Source: Meghimatium bilineatum (taxonomy: Eukaryota > Mollusca > Gastropoda > Stylommatophora > Philomycidae). Taken from it: 64,000 bases of DNA. The position numbers and the translations under genes were made by a program. Where the stretch lies: contig CM067312.1 of the NCBI GenBank assembly GCA_034231615.1, positions 6,497,747 to 6,561,746 of the forward strand, written 5' to 3'. Of this stretch, positions 1 to 10,976 are shown one piece after another (the first letter of the stretch is position 1; the number at the start of each line of letters is the position of its first letter). The notes beneath the pieces were generated by a model that was given only the letters and a program-made list of their open reading frames with translations, made no database searches and was not told where the DNA came from.

Positions 1-61
1 TTCTATGACAAGAGATTGTTCACATGTGGAACTGTTGAGAAAAATCAGTCAATCTGCACCT

Positions 62-672
62 GAAATACGCTACCATCACTGGACTAAGAGGATAAGCTAC
101 CATTACTGGAATAAGATAATAAGTTAATCATCACTACAAAAAGAGAATAATCCATCATAACTGAAATAAGAGAATAAGCTACCATCACTACAATAATTAA
201 TAAGCAATTATCACTAGAATAAGCTACCATCACTACAATAATTAATAAGCAATTATCACTAGAATAATCTACCATCACTGAAATAAGAGAATAAGCTACC
301 ATCACTACAATAATTAATAAGCAATTATCACTAGAATAAGCTACCATCACTGAAATAAGAGAATAAGCTACCATCACTACAATAATTAATAAGCAATTAT
401 CACTAGAATAAGCTACCATCACTACAATAATTAATAAGCAATTATCACTAGAATAAGCTACCATCACTGGAACAGAAGGATAAAAAACCATTACTGGAAC
501 AGAAGGATAAGCTAACATCAATGGAATAAGAGAATAAGCTACCATCACTGGAACAAGATAATAAGATGCCATCACTGAAACAAGAGAGTAAGTAACCATT
601 ACTGAAACAAGAGAGTAAGCTACCATCACTGGAACAGGAGAATATGCTACAGTTACTGGAACAAGAGGATAA
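62..672. repeat. 27-bp minisatellite
   Basis: Diverged copies of a 27-bp unit built on CCATCACTGGAACAAGAG. The middle of the array has a 45-bp higher-order form (27+18) containing an ACTACAATAATTAATAAGC insert. Open frames on the minus strand here are by-products of the repeat. Confidence 0.9.
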
Positions 673-1140
673 CTTCAATTCATGAACAAAAAAACAATAT
701 CAGAGTTTTATATTGTACCTTATCACAATCATGAACAAATATAAGGATGAGCTTACCAATAACAATTACAAGCAGTTCATCATGGTTGAAAAACTCATGC
801 ATACTCTCCCACCGACGTTGCCAAAAGTCTCCAGATGCACCCCAGAACTGTTGCATGTGCCTATGATTGACATTTCAATAACAAAATCAACATTACAAAA
901 GTGAATGTTTTCATATATGGTAATCATACAACAGTGATACTTGAAAAATTAAGGGAGATGAAACTTCATTTTAACTATTTCCTATTTTCTCATATACATT
1001 TGCCATAAAGGGAGAGTAAGAGGAACTGACAGCTGAGCTAGTACCTGGTAAGAAAAACAGGAAGTGATTTCTCATGATGAATAACAATATTTTCTTCTGG
1101 AACAAAGCAATATGGCCTTAAGGACCATACGTACTGCATT
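673..1140. other. Unassigned sequence
   Basis: No gene, RNA or recognisable transposon was found. A 63-codon open frame at 713-904 has no recognisable content. Confidence 0.5.
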
Positions 1141-1277
1141 TATTCTTCTTCATGTGTTCTCAAACTCCTGTAGATTGACAGGATGTTTCCCTGAGAACAG
1201 AATGCTTTGAGTCATGGTCTAAAGCTTTAATGCATATATGTGCCTTTTGGCCTGACACATCAAACTTCAGCATGCTA
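1141..1277 (-). mobile_element. S1 SINE-like repeat, partial
   Basis: A diverged copy of the window's commonest repeat (S1). It reads TTCTCAAACTCCTG, then GAACAGAATG, then CCTGACACATC and TTCAGCATG, in the same order as the full copy at 2634-2916. Confidence 0.75.
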
Positions 1278-2160
1278 CGTTACTAAGCAAATATTTAATT
1301 AACAGAAAAGAATCAAATAGCATTTTATTACAAATAGTAATTTTACTCTAGTCTCTAGTTAAGCAAAATGAATTAAACAGGTTACTAAAACACTTACCTT
1401 GCCTATTAATAAAAATATATTTAAAAAAGCATATATAAAAAAACATACAATAAAACTAAACAGGACAATTCTCCACGTATCGGCTCAAATTGAACCTTTT
1501 TCAAGAGACAAACAACAGAAAACAACAAAATAAACAACAAAATAGATGACTAGATTTCATCAAGCCCCGTCTCCATAGCGCAGGGATGGCAATGCATCTA
1601 GTAAAAGAGCATTTTCTAGTTAATACAACTTTACGGAGGTAGAGGGGAGAGAGTATTCTTTTTTTTAAATCACTTTTTATTAAATGAACTTTTCAGCTGT
1701 GCTAAAAAAATGTCTTAGATTTGGAATCACATTATTTGGAAGACCACGAAATTTCCAGTAGTTTTGTCATGGGAAAAAGTTAATCATCTTTTTTTGTTTC
1801 TTTCTTATTTAGGTGGCATATCATAATGTGGTAAGGATTGGGAGGGGGCGGGTACGAGTAACCTTACAAACTACGACTCCATATCTACAAACTTGGGACC
1901 ATGATTGTTGTCACCACGTACACAGATCTTGATACATAACCCTACTTAGCCCAGCAATTCTGCTGTAAACATACTGTGTGCTTGCTGTGTGTGCTTGTCG
2001 TATGAATAAGACCAAAAAAGGAATCACCAAGAGTAGAGGATTAACTTCATTGTACTCAGGTTTCCCCATATCTACTCTGTCCTGCTCAACAATGTGGCAT
2101 GCCGCTCATTGTGAGTATCACTCACAGCACGTAACTCTGTGGCTTCAATTTACAATTTCA
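1278..2160. other. Unassigned sequence
   Basis: AT-rich sequence with no supported feature. The frame at 1978-2172 has no recognisable content. Confidence 0.5.
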
Positions 2161-2272
2161 TGGATCTCCTAAAAAATACACCTTGTAAACAAGACACAGT
2201 GAGATTCAAACCTGAGACCTCTTGAGCACAGAGAGGACAGCTTAACCACTACACTATGAAGATCCCTAAATA
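2161..2272 (-). mobile_element. tRNA-derived SINE head (second family)
   Basis: Read on the minus strand, an A-box-like TAGTGTAGTGGTTAAGC is followed by a B-box-like GGTTTGAATCT about 35 nt later. The ends do not form an acceptor stem, so this is a SINE promoter region and not a tRNA gene. A relative lies at 32378-32480. Confidence 0.6.
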
Positions 2273-2633
2273 TCATAGACAAATAATGTGTCACTTACCA
2301 TATTAGAGAATTTCTTAAACACAGGAAGATAGTAAGTCCAGTGCCAACAATGAAGATAGCTTGCTTAACTGAATCAAACAGTTCTGTCAGGTACACGACA
2401 ACCATTTTGAAACCACAAGGGTGCCACCTACTGAACTTGATCTACTTTCCAGATAATGTTACCTAATTTATACAATGAAAAATACAATGTTATTTTAAAA
2501 AAATTTAATCTCCATAAGCCTATATATTTAAAATCTCTCACTAATTTGATTGATAAAAATGATTGCTTCTTCTTCTTGTCTGCTTCTGGTTTGTAGACAT
2601 GATTCTTGTTCTACAATCATTTCTTACTCTGGA

Positions 2634-2916
2634 GTCTTCTTCTTCTTCTGCGTTCGTTCTCAAACTCCTGCAGATCAGCAGGACGTAGTCCGGAGAACGG
2701 AATGAGTTGTGTCATGTTTTACAGCATTGCTGCAAAATCTGCACTTTTCAGCCTGACACATCCGACTTCAGCATGGCTTTGGGTCACTGACCCTATATGG
2801 GATGGGACAGCCAACTCCATCCCATAACCTCCTTAGTTGCCTCGTACGACATGCATGGAAGGATAACAGTGTTGCAATTCTTTGCTCCCCTTTCGGGCCC
2901 TAACAACACACAGGCG
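2634..2916 (-). mobile_element. Full-length S1 SINE-like element with TSD
   Basis: On the minus strand it begins CGCCTGTGTGTTG and ends GAACGAACGCAGAAGAAGAA. It is flanked by a 10-bp target duplication, TTACTCTGGA (2624-2633) and TTACTCTAGA (2917-2926). It is about 283 bp and ends in a GAA-type microsatellite tail. No protein is encoded; the overlapping plus-strand frame is incidental. Confidence 0.85.
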
Positions 2917-2984
2917 TTACTCTAGATTTAAACACATGATTATACGATGGTGATAGAACTCCTAGGCAATAGACATTTGTCACT

Positions 2985-3048
2985 CTTGTTCTGTCACTCT
3001 TGTTCTGTCACTCTTGTTCTGTCACTCTTGTTCTGTCACTCTTGTTCT
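2985..3048. repeat. 14-bp tandem repeat
   Basis: About five near-perfect copies of TCACTCTTGTTCTG. Confidence 0.95.
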
Positions 3049-3935
3049 ATATTCAAGCCATCAATATAACCATATAGGCCTATATGTATACAATAAAATT
3101 GGGGCAGCGGCTACCTAAAGAAGCATCAATTTTCCCCCCACCCCAATGTTTTTGTGAGATTATTGATTATCTGGTTTTGATTCATTATGAAGTAGGAAGA
3201 CTACCCACCTTTTACTTGCTTCCATGTACTAAATGTTATGTTATCATTTCTTAAGGGGTAGGGTTTGAATCACTCAATTTCTCCCCCCCCCCCCCCCCCC
3301 CCACATTTATGTCATTAACGGTTGAAATTAACTTTCAGTTAAAGATTGGCATTGCTCTGGCATTCTTTTTTTTATGGGGATGTTTCCCACAGCTTCTACA
3401 AGTCCCAGATGATTGTTTGACTCAATGTGGCTGTAAGGTACAATCAAGCTGACTGGAGCTGGACAGCCTTCAACTCTAGTGTAGACTTTGCTGTGACTTT
3501 CTTGCAATATCGAGGCATATTACAGTTAAAAGGGTTGATCCTCTACCAGCTGTCCAGGCATGGGTGTTCAACAGGCTTCAGTGGAGAACATGGTATGGAT
3601 ACCATGCTTGGAAGGCAGCAGTTTTTCTATTCTTTGCTCTATGTTCAGGCCCCAGAAAAACATAAGTGGGATTCTATGACATTGTATGTTCTTTTTTCAG
3701 CTCTTCCATGCAGTCTCTATTGAAAAAAAAATTTTTGCTCTGGAGTGTAGAAACTAATATGAAATAATACTCCTCTTTTGTTTTAGAGTGTAGAAACTAA
3801 AATTAAATAATGCTCCTCTTTTGTTTTAGAGTGTAAAAATCGTTCTTGTTGTTATTATTATTCACAGTTTAACATGTCTAAACAGCAAGTTCTGTTTTCT
3901 TGATAAATATTTCTGTATGTGAAAGCTCATTGAGA
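3049..3935. other. Unassigned sequence with poly-C run
   Basis: Contains an uninterrupted C run at 3284-3302. A 98-codon frame at 3427-3723 has no recognised domain. Two short direct repeats, TTTTAGAGTGTAGAAACTAA-like, lie at 3740-3840. Confidence 0.6.
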
Positions 3936-4200
3936 CTCCCATACAGCTTTCTGTGGATATGTCTTAATGGGCCAGTGTTCCTTCCATACCTGGTTTAGTG
4001 TAATGCAGTCTTGCAGAATGTGTATCACAGTCTATGCTGCCTGCCCACATGGACAGAGAGGTGATGGAATCAGTCTTAGTCTATTTACCGTAGGTGGCTG
4101 TTTAGTCTGTTGTGTCCTGTCCTGGTGCAGAAGATGATAACTTGTTAAGCTCTGTCAAGGTAGTGACATTTATTTTTGTGGTGGTTGACTTTTCTGTAGC
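3936..4200 (-). mobile_element. Fragment of RNase H LINE (family Y)
   Basis: Matches in order the 3' coding part of the LINE at 13993-15312: CTGCCTGCCCACATGGAC, then TGTGTCCTGTCCTGG, then GATAACTTGTT. It is a decayed copy with no open frame. Confidence 0.7.
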
Positions 4201-4809
4201 TGTGAGAAATTGATAATAAATAATGTTCCTCTTCTGTTCTGGAGTGTAGAAATTGATAAAGAATATTCCTATTCTGTTCTGGGGTGCACAAATTGATAAG
4301 AAAGAATATTCTGTTCAGAAGTGCAGAAATTGATAAGAAAAATAATTAACTGTAAACAAAGGTATTGTCATAATTGTCCTATCCTATTATTTAATGAGAC
4401 TCTTGGGATTAATATAAACTAGCAAGCTTTTGGAAATCTGACAGCAAGTGTGTTTAGCGATACCTGATGATTAGTCTAGATCTTTCCGTAATATCAAGGT
4501 GATTACGAGCTTTTGAAGCAGTGAATAACTCGACTGAAGCCACATTCAACACATATTTTTATAATATATTTTACAAATAATTTCAGACAATAACCTTTCT
4601 GTGGCCCACCAAATAAATCTGTTGACTCAAATAGCCAATTAATTTTTTTTGTTTCCATGATGGACCAAATGGCTCAAGTTAAGAATCACCGATCTGGACT
4701 GTTTATGTTTTTAGTGTTTATAAAATACATAACTTTTTATCCAGTAGCAATTCATGGTTGTGAAACATGGACATGTAATAAATTTGTGGAAAAGATAATT
4801 CTACCTATC

Positions 4810-5640
4810 TATCTATGTTCCTTCAGCATCAAACATGGTGCATAGACCAAAAATTAGAGCTTTCCAGTTTGAGTGATGCGATGCTACTGTGTGTAATTCT
4901 TGTATGTTGTTGAAACCCACAGTCATACCTTCTTTGATGGTTGTTCTGCAAAGAGTTGCTCTTGGTCTTCCTCTTTTTATTTTGCCATCCAGTATCCATT
5001 TTAATGCTTGTAGTGGCAGTCTGTTTTGATTCATTCGAAGAACATATCCAATATAAGTCCATTGTTTTCTTATTATTGTTTTAGAAACATATTGATGTTC
5101 GGTGTCTTCTCTTACTTGCATGTTTGACTTGAATTCTTCCCAACCAATATTTAAGAGTATTCTAAGAAATTTATTTTAAAATGAGTTCAATTTCTTCTCC
5201 AGTGCCTCTGTCATTTTCCAACTTTCGCACCCATATGTCAACATGGATATCACATTGGAGTTGAACATTCATAGTTTGGTATGTTCACTTATTGTTTTTG
5301 ATTTTCAGATGTTTGTTAGGTGGTGGAATACACTTGATGGCAACCTAATTCTGGTAGAGATCTATTTTGTTTTGTCTCCATCTTGTGTCATTTTAATGCT
5401 TAAATAAGAAAAGTTATCAACTGTCTGAATTGTTTCTCTGTTGAGTGTGATTTTTAGGTTACAGTAAAATTCATTAACTTAGTCTTGGAAGTGTTGACCT
5501 GAAGACCAATTTTTTTCTCAAAGATGACAAAGTTGATTCCACATATCTTGTACATTATCAGGGGTTGGACTTAAAAACTCCAAATTATCTGCACAATCAA
5601 GATCACTAAGAGTTCATTGCCTGTCCATTTTATACCAAAA
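4810..5640 (-). mobile_element. RTE-type LINE C-terminal remnant
   Basis: The minus strand encodes a typical LINE C-terminal region: YGCESWK upstream, then RKQWTYIGYVLRMNQNRLPL and KWILDGKIKRGRPRATLCR, then an NIQELHTVA block. This basic tail follows the reverse transcriptase thumb in many animal non-LTR elements. The upstream part is frameshifted and 5' truncated. Confidence 0.85.
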
Positions 5641-5982
5641 TGTTCATTTTGGTGTAAAGAGAACTGCTGCATTTAATGAGATTTTTCAAAAGGATTTTAA
5701 GAAAACTATGGACAGTGAAAAGAATGAATCAAGGAGTGATAAAAACAGTTAATGTCTAATAGTAGTGTCTTCAAAACAACATCACAACAAGAAAGCAGGA
5801 GGTATTTTCGAGCCCTATTTTCTGTTTCTTCTACTTTCATTCTCAAACTCCTACAGGTCAGCAGCATGTAGTCCAGAGAACGGAATGTGTTGTGTCCTGG
5901 TTTACAGTGTAGCTGCAATATCTGCATTTTGGCCTGAAACATTCAACTTCAGCATGGCTTCTGGGTCACTGACCCTCTATGA

Positions 5983-6170
5983 AAGGGCTATTCAGCTATA
6001 TTTACTCGGGGGCCAAAATGTAGAAAATGGGGATCATCACGGGCCAGATTTATAAAAAACACATTGAATGATTTTATACATTTAGTATTTGTATAACTTT
6101 ATTTCACTGTTTTAGCAATGATCCGCGGCTACTTACTAGGCCTCCGCTGGCCGCCAATTGAATAGCCCTG
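5983..6170. mobile_element. hAT-type MITE with 8-bp TSD
   Basis: The ends are AAGGGCTATTCAG and, reversed, CAGGGCTATTCAA, which is the usual hAT terminal inverted repeat style. The target duplication is CTCTATGA at 5975-5982 and 6171-6178. At 188 bp it has no coding capacity and would need a hAT transposase in trans. Confidence 0.88.
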
Positions 6171-6214
6171 CTCTATGAGATGGAACAACCAACTCCACCA
6201 CAAAACCTCATGAG

Positions 6215-6350
6215 TGTCTGTAACTTCTTGCAAAACCTCATGAGTGTCTGTAACTTCTTGCAAAACCTCATGAGTTGTCTGTAACTTCTTGCAAAACCTC
6301 ATGAGTTGTCTGTAACTTCTTGCAAAACCTCATGAGTTTTCTGTAACTTC
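6215..6350. repeat. 30/31-bp tandem repeat inside S1
   Basis: About 4.5 copies of a unit beginning GCAAAACCTCATGAGTGTCT, derived from the S1 segment ACCTCCTTAGTCGCC. Confidence 0.9.
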
Positions 6351-6639
6351 TTGGCAGATATGTTTTGATAGTCTTTGCTCCTCTTTATACAGAATATACA
6401 GACACTTTAGCCATACAAAGAGACATAACAGCATGGAAAAATTAATAATAGAAGGTATGGTTGCTTATAAGAAAGGTAAGAGCTACCTAAGAGATGATGG
6501 ATAAGAGACATTTCATATTGTTTAAACATGCCCTTGGTTGCATCAAGTCAACTCTCTCAGAATCATGAAGATTTCAGAATACCCACAAAGAAGACTATGT
6601 TATGGAAAGAATATGTCAAATTAATGTTGTAGTTGTTCT

Positions 6640-7310
6640 TCCATCATAAGTAGTGATGATCATTTGTTAACATTTTTTAAATTCAGTTAGAGTCGTGTCC
6701 TTGACTATGAGTTCGCAGATGGCTAGTAAGGCATATTGTGACCACAAATGTCCTGGGACAGTTTGGACATGAGATGACCACTGTAGACGGCTTTTGGCCT
6801 AAGTGTGGATTTTTCTAGCTACTCTCCGCTGTTGCATTTTTCCTCTTTCCACAGATTACTGTGCCTTTTTTTTGGTCTGTAGAGTGCCATGTAGCTCTAT
6901 TTTGTAGACCAAGTTCTTCCTATGTATCTTGGTCTATTTCAAAGGATCTCAGTGAGATCTTTAGTGAGTTCTCTTTTCCACCTTATGAACATATCTCCTC
7001 CTGCAACTCACCATAGAGAAGTATCTTTGGCAGGCAATGACCTTGCAAATGAATCTGTGTCTGTATCAGAATAGTGTCCGTGCTAGGGATACCAGATCTG
7101 CCAAGGACAGTGATATCCAGAGTTGAGTCTTGCTCTCTGATGTTCATAACTTTTCTGAGACAAATTGCACAAAAGTGATTTGAGCTTCCTTACATGTCGT
7201 CTATACTCAGTCCATGTTTCACCATCATATAACAGCACTGCAAGTGCCACTGTAAATTTCTCATCATGAATGGCATAACCCATAGGATCCAACTTCATAA
7301 TATGCCCCTA
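6640..7310 (-). mobile_element. LINE fragment
   Basis: The minus strand carries LLYDGETWTEYRRHVRKL (the YGxETWT motif at the end of LINE reverse transcriptases), then degraded basic-tail sequence down to about 6640. No intact frame remains. Confidence 0.7.
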
Positions 7311-7429
7311 TATTTCACACATTTATAACTAATTAATTTAGCCCTGTAGATATAGTTTGTTTGATTCTAGTTTCTCATGTCTTGTTATTATATTTCTTCT
7401 ATTAGGCCCTATAGGCCTAACTGTGGTTA

Positions 7430-7724
7430 TTCTGTGGTGTAGTTTTTAAGAAAAATGATGAAAATTCCATAGACAGTTAAGAAATGAACAAATGTAGAAG
7501 TTCTCATAGGTGCTGGAGTAAATAGATAAAATATAGTAGACCTAAATAGAAGCAGACAGTAAAGATTTTGAGGGCATGTGTTGAGAAAAGCAAAACTTGA
7601 AGTAAACCACAAGAACGATCAATGAGACAGTGGAAGACAAAGAGAGAAAATGCTGGATGAGTTGTCACTGAGAAAACTTAATAATAGAGAGTTGTGGAGA
7701 AACATACTCTCGTGAAAAGTAAAC
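7430..7724 (+). mobile_element. LINE C-terminal fragment
   Basis: The plus-strand translation includes GHVLRKAKLEVNHKNDQ, then SGRQRENMLDELS and NNRELWRNILS. This is the familiar GHVxR...RGRQR...W tail of jockey/CR1-like elements, interrupted by stops. Confidence 0.75.
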
Positions 7725-7897
7725 CCATAGCATGCCGTATGGATGTGAAATTTCTGAGGGGATAATCTCCTCTCCCTCGCAGGATTAATCCGGTACCGAC
7801 TTCAGGATGGGTCACCAAGAGGACCTCAACTGGGGAATGAACCCATGACAACTCATGTGCGAAGCCAGTGCGCTAACCACTGAGCTACGTAGCCCCA
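7725..7897 (-). mobile_element. T1 tRNA-derived SINE, internally deleted
   Basis: Minus-strand copy of the SINE seen complete at 52883-53150. Recognisable parts are GGATTAATCCGGTACC, CAACTGGGGAATGAACCC and GCGCTAACCACTGAGC. Confidence 0.85.
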
Positions 7898-7959
7898 ATC
7901 AACATGGTACTTGATTGATCGATTGATTAGTATAATAACGTTGCAACTTTTCATTCCTA

Positions 7960-8690
7960 TGCTACAATTGTAATTGATTAGTAGTTACATATTCGTTTCA
8001 TAAAACCTGCCATGAACGAAAATGTAAATCTATATTGGCCACAAAATACAGGTAGGTCTATATACTAGCAAACCTATAGGACTAATGTACAATGATATAC
8101 GATAATTTAGTCAATATCCTATATATGCCAGTATCAAGCAGTAATCTCTGAATCTACTACTACTACTAATCTCTGAATCACTTGAACAAAAACAAAACAC
8201 CAGATAAATAAGTAGGCCTAATACACACCATAAACTTACCGATGTTCACATACCTAAATAATCGGTTAGGTCACTGGTACACCATAGGCCTACACTATGA
8301 TTTGTAACAAACGTGACTTTCTACTTAATAATAGTGAATGGACTTTGGCCTTGTTATGCTGACGACATATCATGTGAATCGAAGTGTAATATCTAGCGTT
8401 GTTAAGCACTAGAAATGTGAGCCTGCTGTCTGACGTGGAGTTGTCAACCTGTTGCTTATTAACGGTATTATCTCGTGAAATTGTCAACCAGTTGTGTATC
8501 AATCTCTCATACTCCTGTATCAAGTGTATAGATCCCACTTATGCTTGGGTAAATACGATAGGCTTGGTGTGAGATATAGTTCGATCAGCAATATTGGGAT
8601 ATAGCAATTTCATTACAGTAGGGAAACGGAGATCGTGAATTGCAACTGTGGCGTTTAAATAAATAATGCATGGGTAGGCTATAGCATGAT
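7960..8690. other. Unassigned sequence
   Basis: AT-rich, with no feature supported; an 82-codon minus frame (8290-8538) has no recognisable domain. Confidence 0.5.
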
Positions 8691-8699
8691 CTATTTACA

Positions 8700-9015
8700 T
8701 ATGGGCTAGGCTTATATCATGATCTATCTAGATATGACCTAGACTATGGTATGAACTATCTACATATGACCTAAGCTATGGTATGAACTATCTACATATG
8801 GCCTAGGCTATGGTATGAACTATCTACATATGACCTAGGCTATGGTATGAACTATCTACATATGACCTAGGCTATGGTATGAACTATCTACATATGACCT
8901 AGGCTATGGTATGAACTATCTACATATGACCTAGTCTTATATCATGATCTATCTAGATAGGCCTATGACCTAGGCTATGGTAAGAACTATCTACATAGGA
9001 CCTAGGCTATGGTAT
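8700..9015. repeat. 32-bp tandem repeat
   Basis: About ten copies of a unit beginning GACCTAGGCTATGGTATGAA and ending CTATCTACATAT; the edge copies are diverged. Confidence 0.95.
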
Positions 9016-9034
9016 GATCTTCTATCTATATAGG

Positions 9035-9520
9035 GCAATTACGGAATGGCCAAGTACGGAAAAACCTGTTTACTTGAATTTATTTGAGTTGCAAGGCGAT
9101 TCGGTGCCGATAGAACGGACCATATTCAATTCCCGTCAACTGTAAGAATTATTTTCATTTATCCTCATGCTTACTACTTGAATATACTTGTATAAGGTAT
9201 TATTTGAAGCAACATTGTTCTTTCTCATTATGCCATTATGTCCTTGTAGTACGAATATGAATGTTCTATGTCTGTGTTCCTGAGGATACTTAAATACTTG
9301 TGCGGGATGTTCGCTGACGTTGTAATAGGCCTTGTCTCCATTGGTCCGTTCTCGGTGACTTGAGTACACAGGTTGAATGTCTTTACGTGATAACATATTT
9401 TTGGGGGGATGTGATTGGTCAAGTACGGAAAACATGTTTACTTGAGTTGCAAGGCGATTCTGTGCCGCTAGAACGGACCTGATTCAATTCCCATCAGTTG
9501 TAATAATGATCTAAATATGG
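9035..9520. repeat. 105-bp direct repeat pair around a 270-bp spacer
   Basis: 9040-9150 and 9411-9515 share AAGTACGGAAAA, GAGTTGCAAGGCGATTC, TAGAACGGAC and ATTCAATTCCC. The last block is like a tRNA B box. The two units could be SINE heads or a duplication. Confidence 0.75.
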
Positions 9521-9939
9521 CCTTCTATCTATCTGCATAGGTTATGACTATGGACATTTGCCATGGTAAACATGAAAGCGTTTCAGCATCAAGTGCCGTC
9601 CCCGCAACGAAGGTTGACTGCAGCGGACCTTTAACTAGAAGTCTCTTGGTTTGATTACGTAATTTTATAGAAAATAAGCCAATCTGTCCATCTTTCGATG
9701 TTTCAAACACATAACAAGTCTTGCTAAATAAACAGAAAACATTAAAAAAGATTTCTCAAAGACTTGAGATCATCATTATCAGGTCGATCTTTACATTAAA
9801 AGTTGGCTGCAACGAACCTTCAACATATTCCGTCACGTGCTCTTGTAACGCATGCGCACTGCTAGATTGTATAATGGCAATCTCTGCCAACTTCTTGCTC
9901 ACCTCTCCTATATAATACCTTCAAATAAGTTCTTCAACA

Positions 9940-10760
9940 AGGTGTCATGTCTTCAACAAGGTGTCATGTCTTCAAAAAGCTGTCATGTCTTCAACAAGTT
10001 GTCATGTCTTCAACTAGCTGTCATGTCTTCAACAACGTGCCATATCTTCAACAAGGTGCCATGTCTTCAACAAGGTGCCATGTCTTCATCAAGCTGTCAT
10101 GTCTTCAACAAGCTGTCATATCTTCAACAAGCTGTTATGTCTTCAACAAGGTGTCATGTCTTCAACAAGGTGTCATGTCTTCAACAAGCTGCCATGTCTT
10201 CAACAAGGTGTCATGTCTTAAACAAGGTGTCATGTCTTCAACAAGGTGTCATGTCTTCAACAAGGTGTCATGTCTTCAACAAGGTGTGATGTTCTTCAAC
10301 AAGGTGTCATGTCTTCAACAAGGTGTGATGTTCTTCAACAAGGTGTCATGTCTTCAACAAGCTGTCATGTCTTCAACAAGGTGTCATGTCTTCAACAAGG
10401 TGTCATGTCTTCAACAAGCTGCCATGTCTTCAACAAGCTGCCATGTCTTCAACAAGCTGCCATGTCTTCAACAAGGTGTCATGTCTTCAACAAGCTGTCA
10501 TGTCTTCAACAAGGTGCCATGTCTTCAACAAGGTGCCATGTCTTCAACAAGCTGCCATGTCTTCAACAAGGTGTCATGTCTTCAACAAGCTGTCATGTCT
10601 TCAACAATGTGTCATGCCTTCAACAAGGTGTCATGTCTTCAACAAGCTGCCATGTCTTCAACAAGCTGTCATGTCTTCAACAAGGTGACATGTCTTCAAC
10701 AAGGTGCCATGTCTTCATCAAGCAGTCATGTCTTCAACACGGTGTCATGTCTTCAACAAG
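9940..10760. repeat. 19-bp minisatellite, about 43 copies
   Basis: The unit is GGTGTCATGTCTTCAACAA with two main variable positions (G/C at base 2, T/C at base 5). Because 19 is not divisible by three and the unit lacks plus-strand stops, all three plus frames stay open for hundreds of codons. A few 20-bp units (TGATGTTC) occur near 10287 and 10328. Confidence 0.97.
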
Positions 10761-10817
10761 GTCTTTTAAAATATTCCAAAATGTTGGTATGCTATTTCCT
10801 TGTTTCATTCGTAGTTT

Positions 10818-10950
10818 AATGTACATGTACTAGTACATTAGTTTATTGTACATGTACTAGTACATTAGTTTATTGTACATATACTAGTACATTAGTTTAT
10901 TGTACATATACTAGTACATTAGTTTATTGTACATATACTAGTACATTAGT
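10818..10950. repeat. 27-bp AT-rich tandem repeat
   Basis: About five copies of TAGTTTATTGTACATATACT plus AGTACAT. Each contains the palindrome ACTAGT and near-palindromic GTACAT/ATGTAC. Confidence 0.95.
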
Positions 10951-10976
10951 AGAACACTTTTTCTTTCCTTCTCTTT

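Larger units (their letters stand above)
5822..6400 (-). mobile_element. S1 repeat interrupted by a hAT MITE
   Basis: S1 sequence runs 5822-5982 and resumes at 6171. Between the halves is a 188-bp insert. The distal S1 half has itself become a 30-bp tandem array (6215-6350). Confidence 0.85.

Noticed and set aside
84-678. 181- and 76-codon minus frames
   Set aside because: They follow the 27-bp repeat and have only low-complexity Met/Val/Ser/Tyr content.
2606-2827. 73-codon frame repeated with variation at 5765 and 39879
   Set aside because: The frame lies antisense across S1 repeats and differs by frameshifts between copies, so it is not a gene family.
3284-3302. Poly-C run as regulatory or G-quadruplex element
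   Set aside because: A single homopolymer with no supporting context; its length may also be a sequencing artefact.
9852-10833. Long plus-strand frames up to 290 codons
   Set aside because: They are three-frame by-products of a stop-free 19-bp unit; the peptides repeat SSTRCHVFNKVSCLQQG with no start or splice context.
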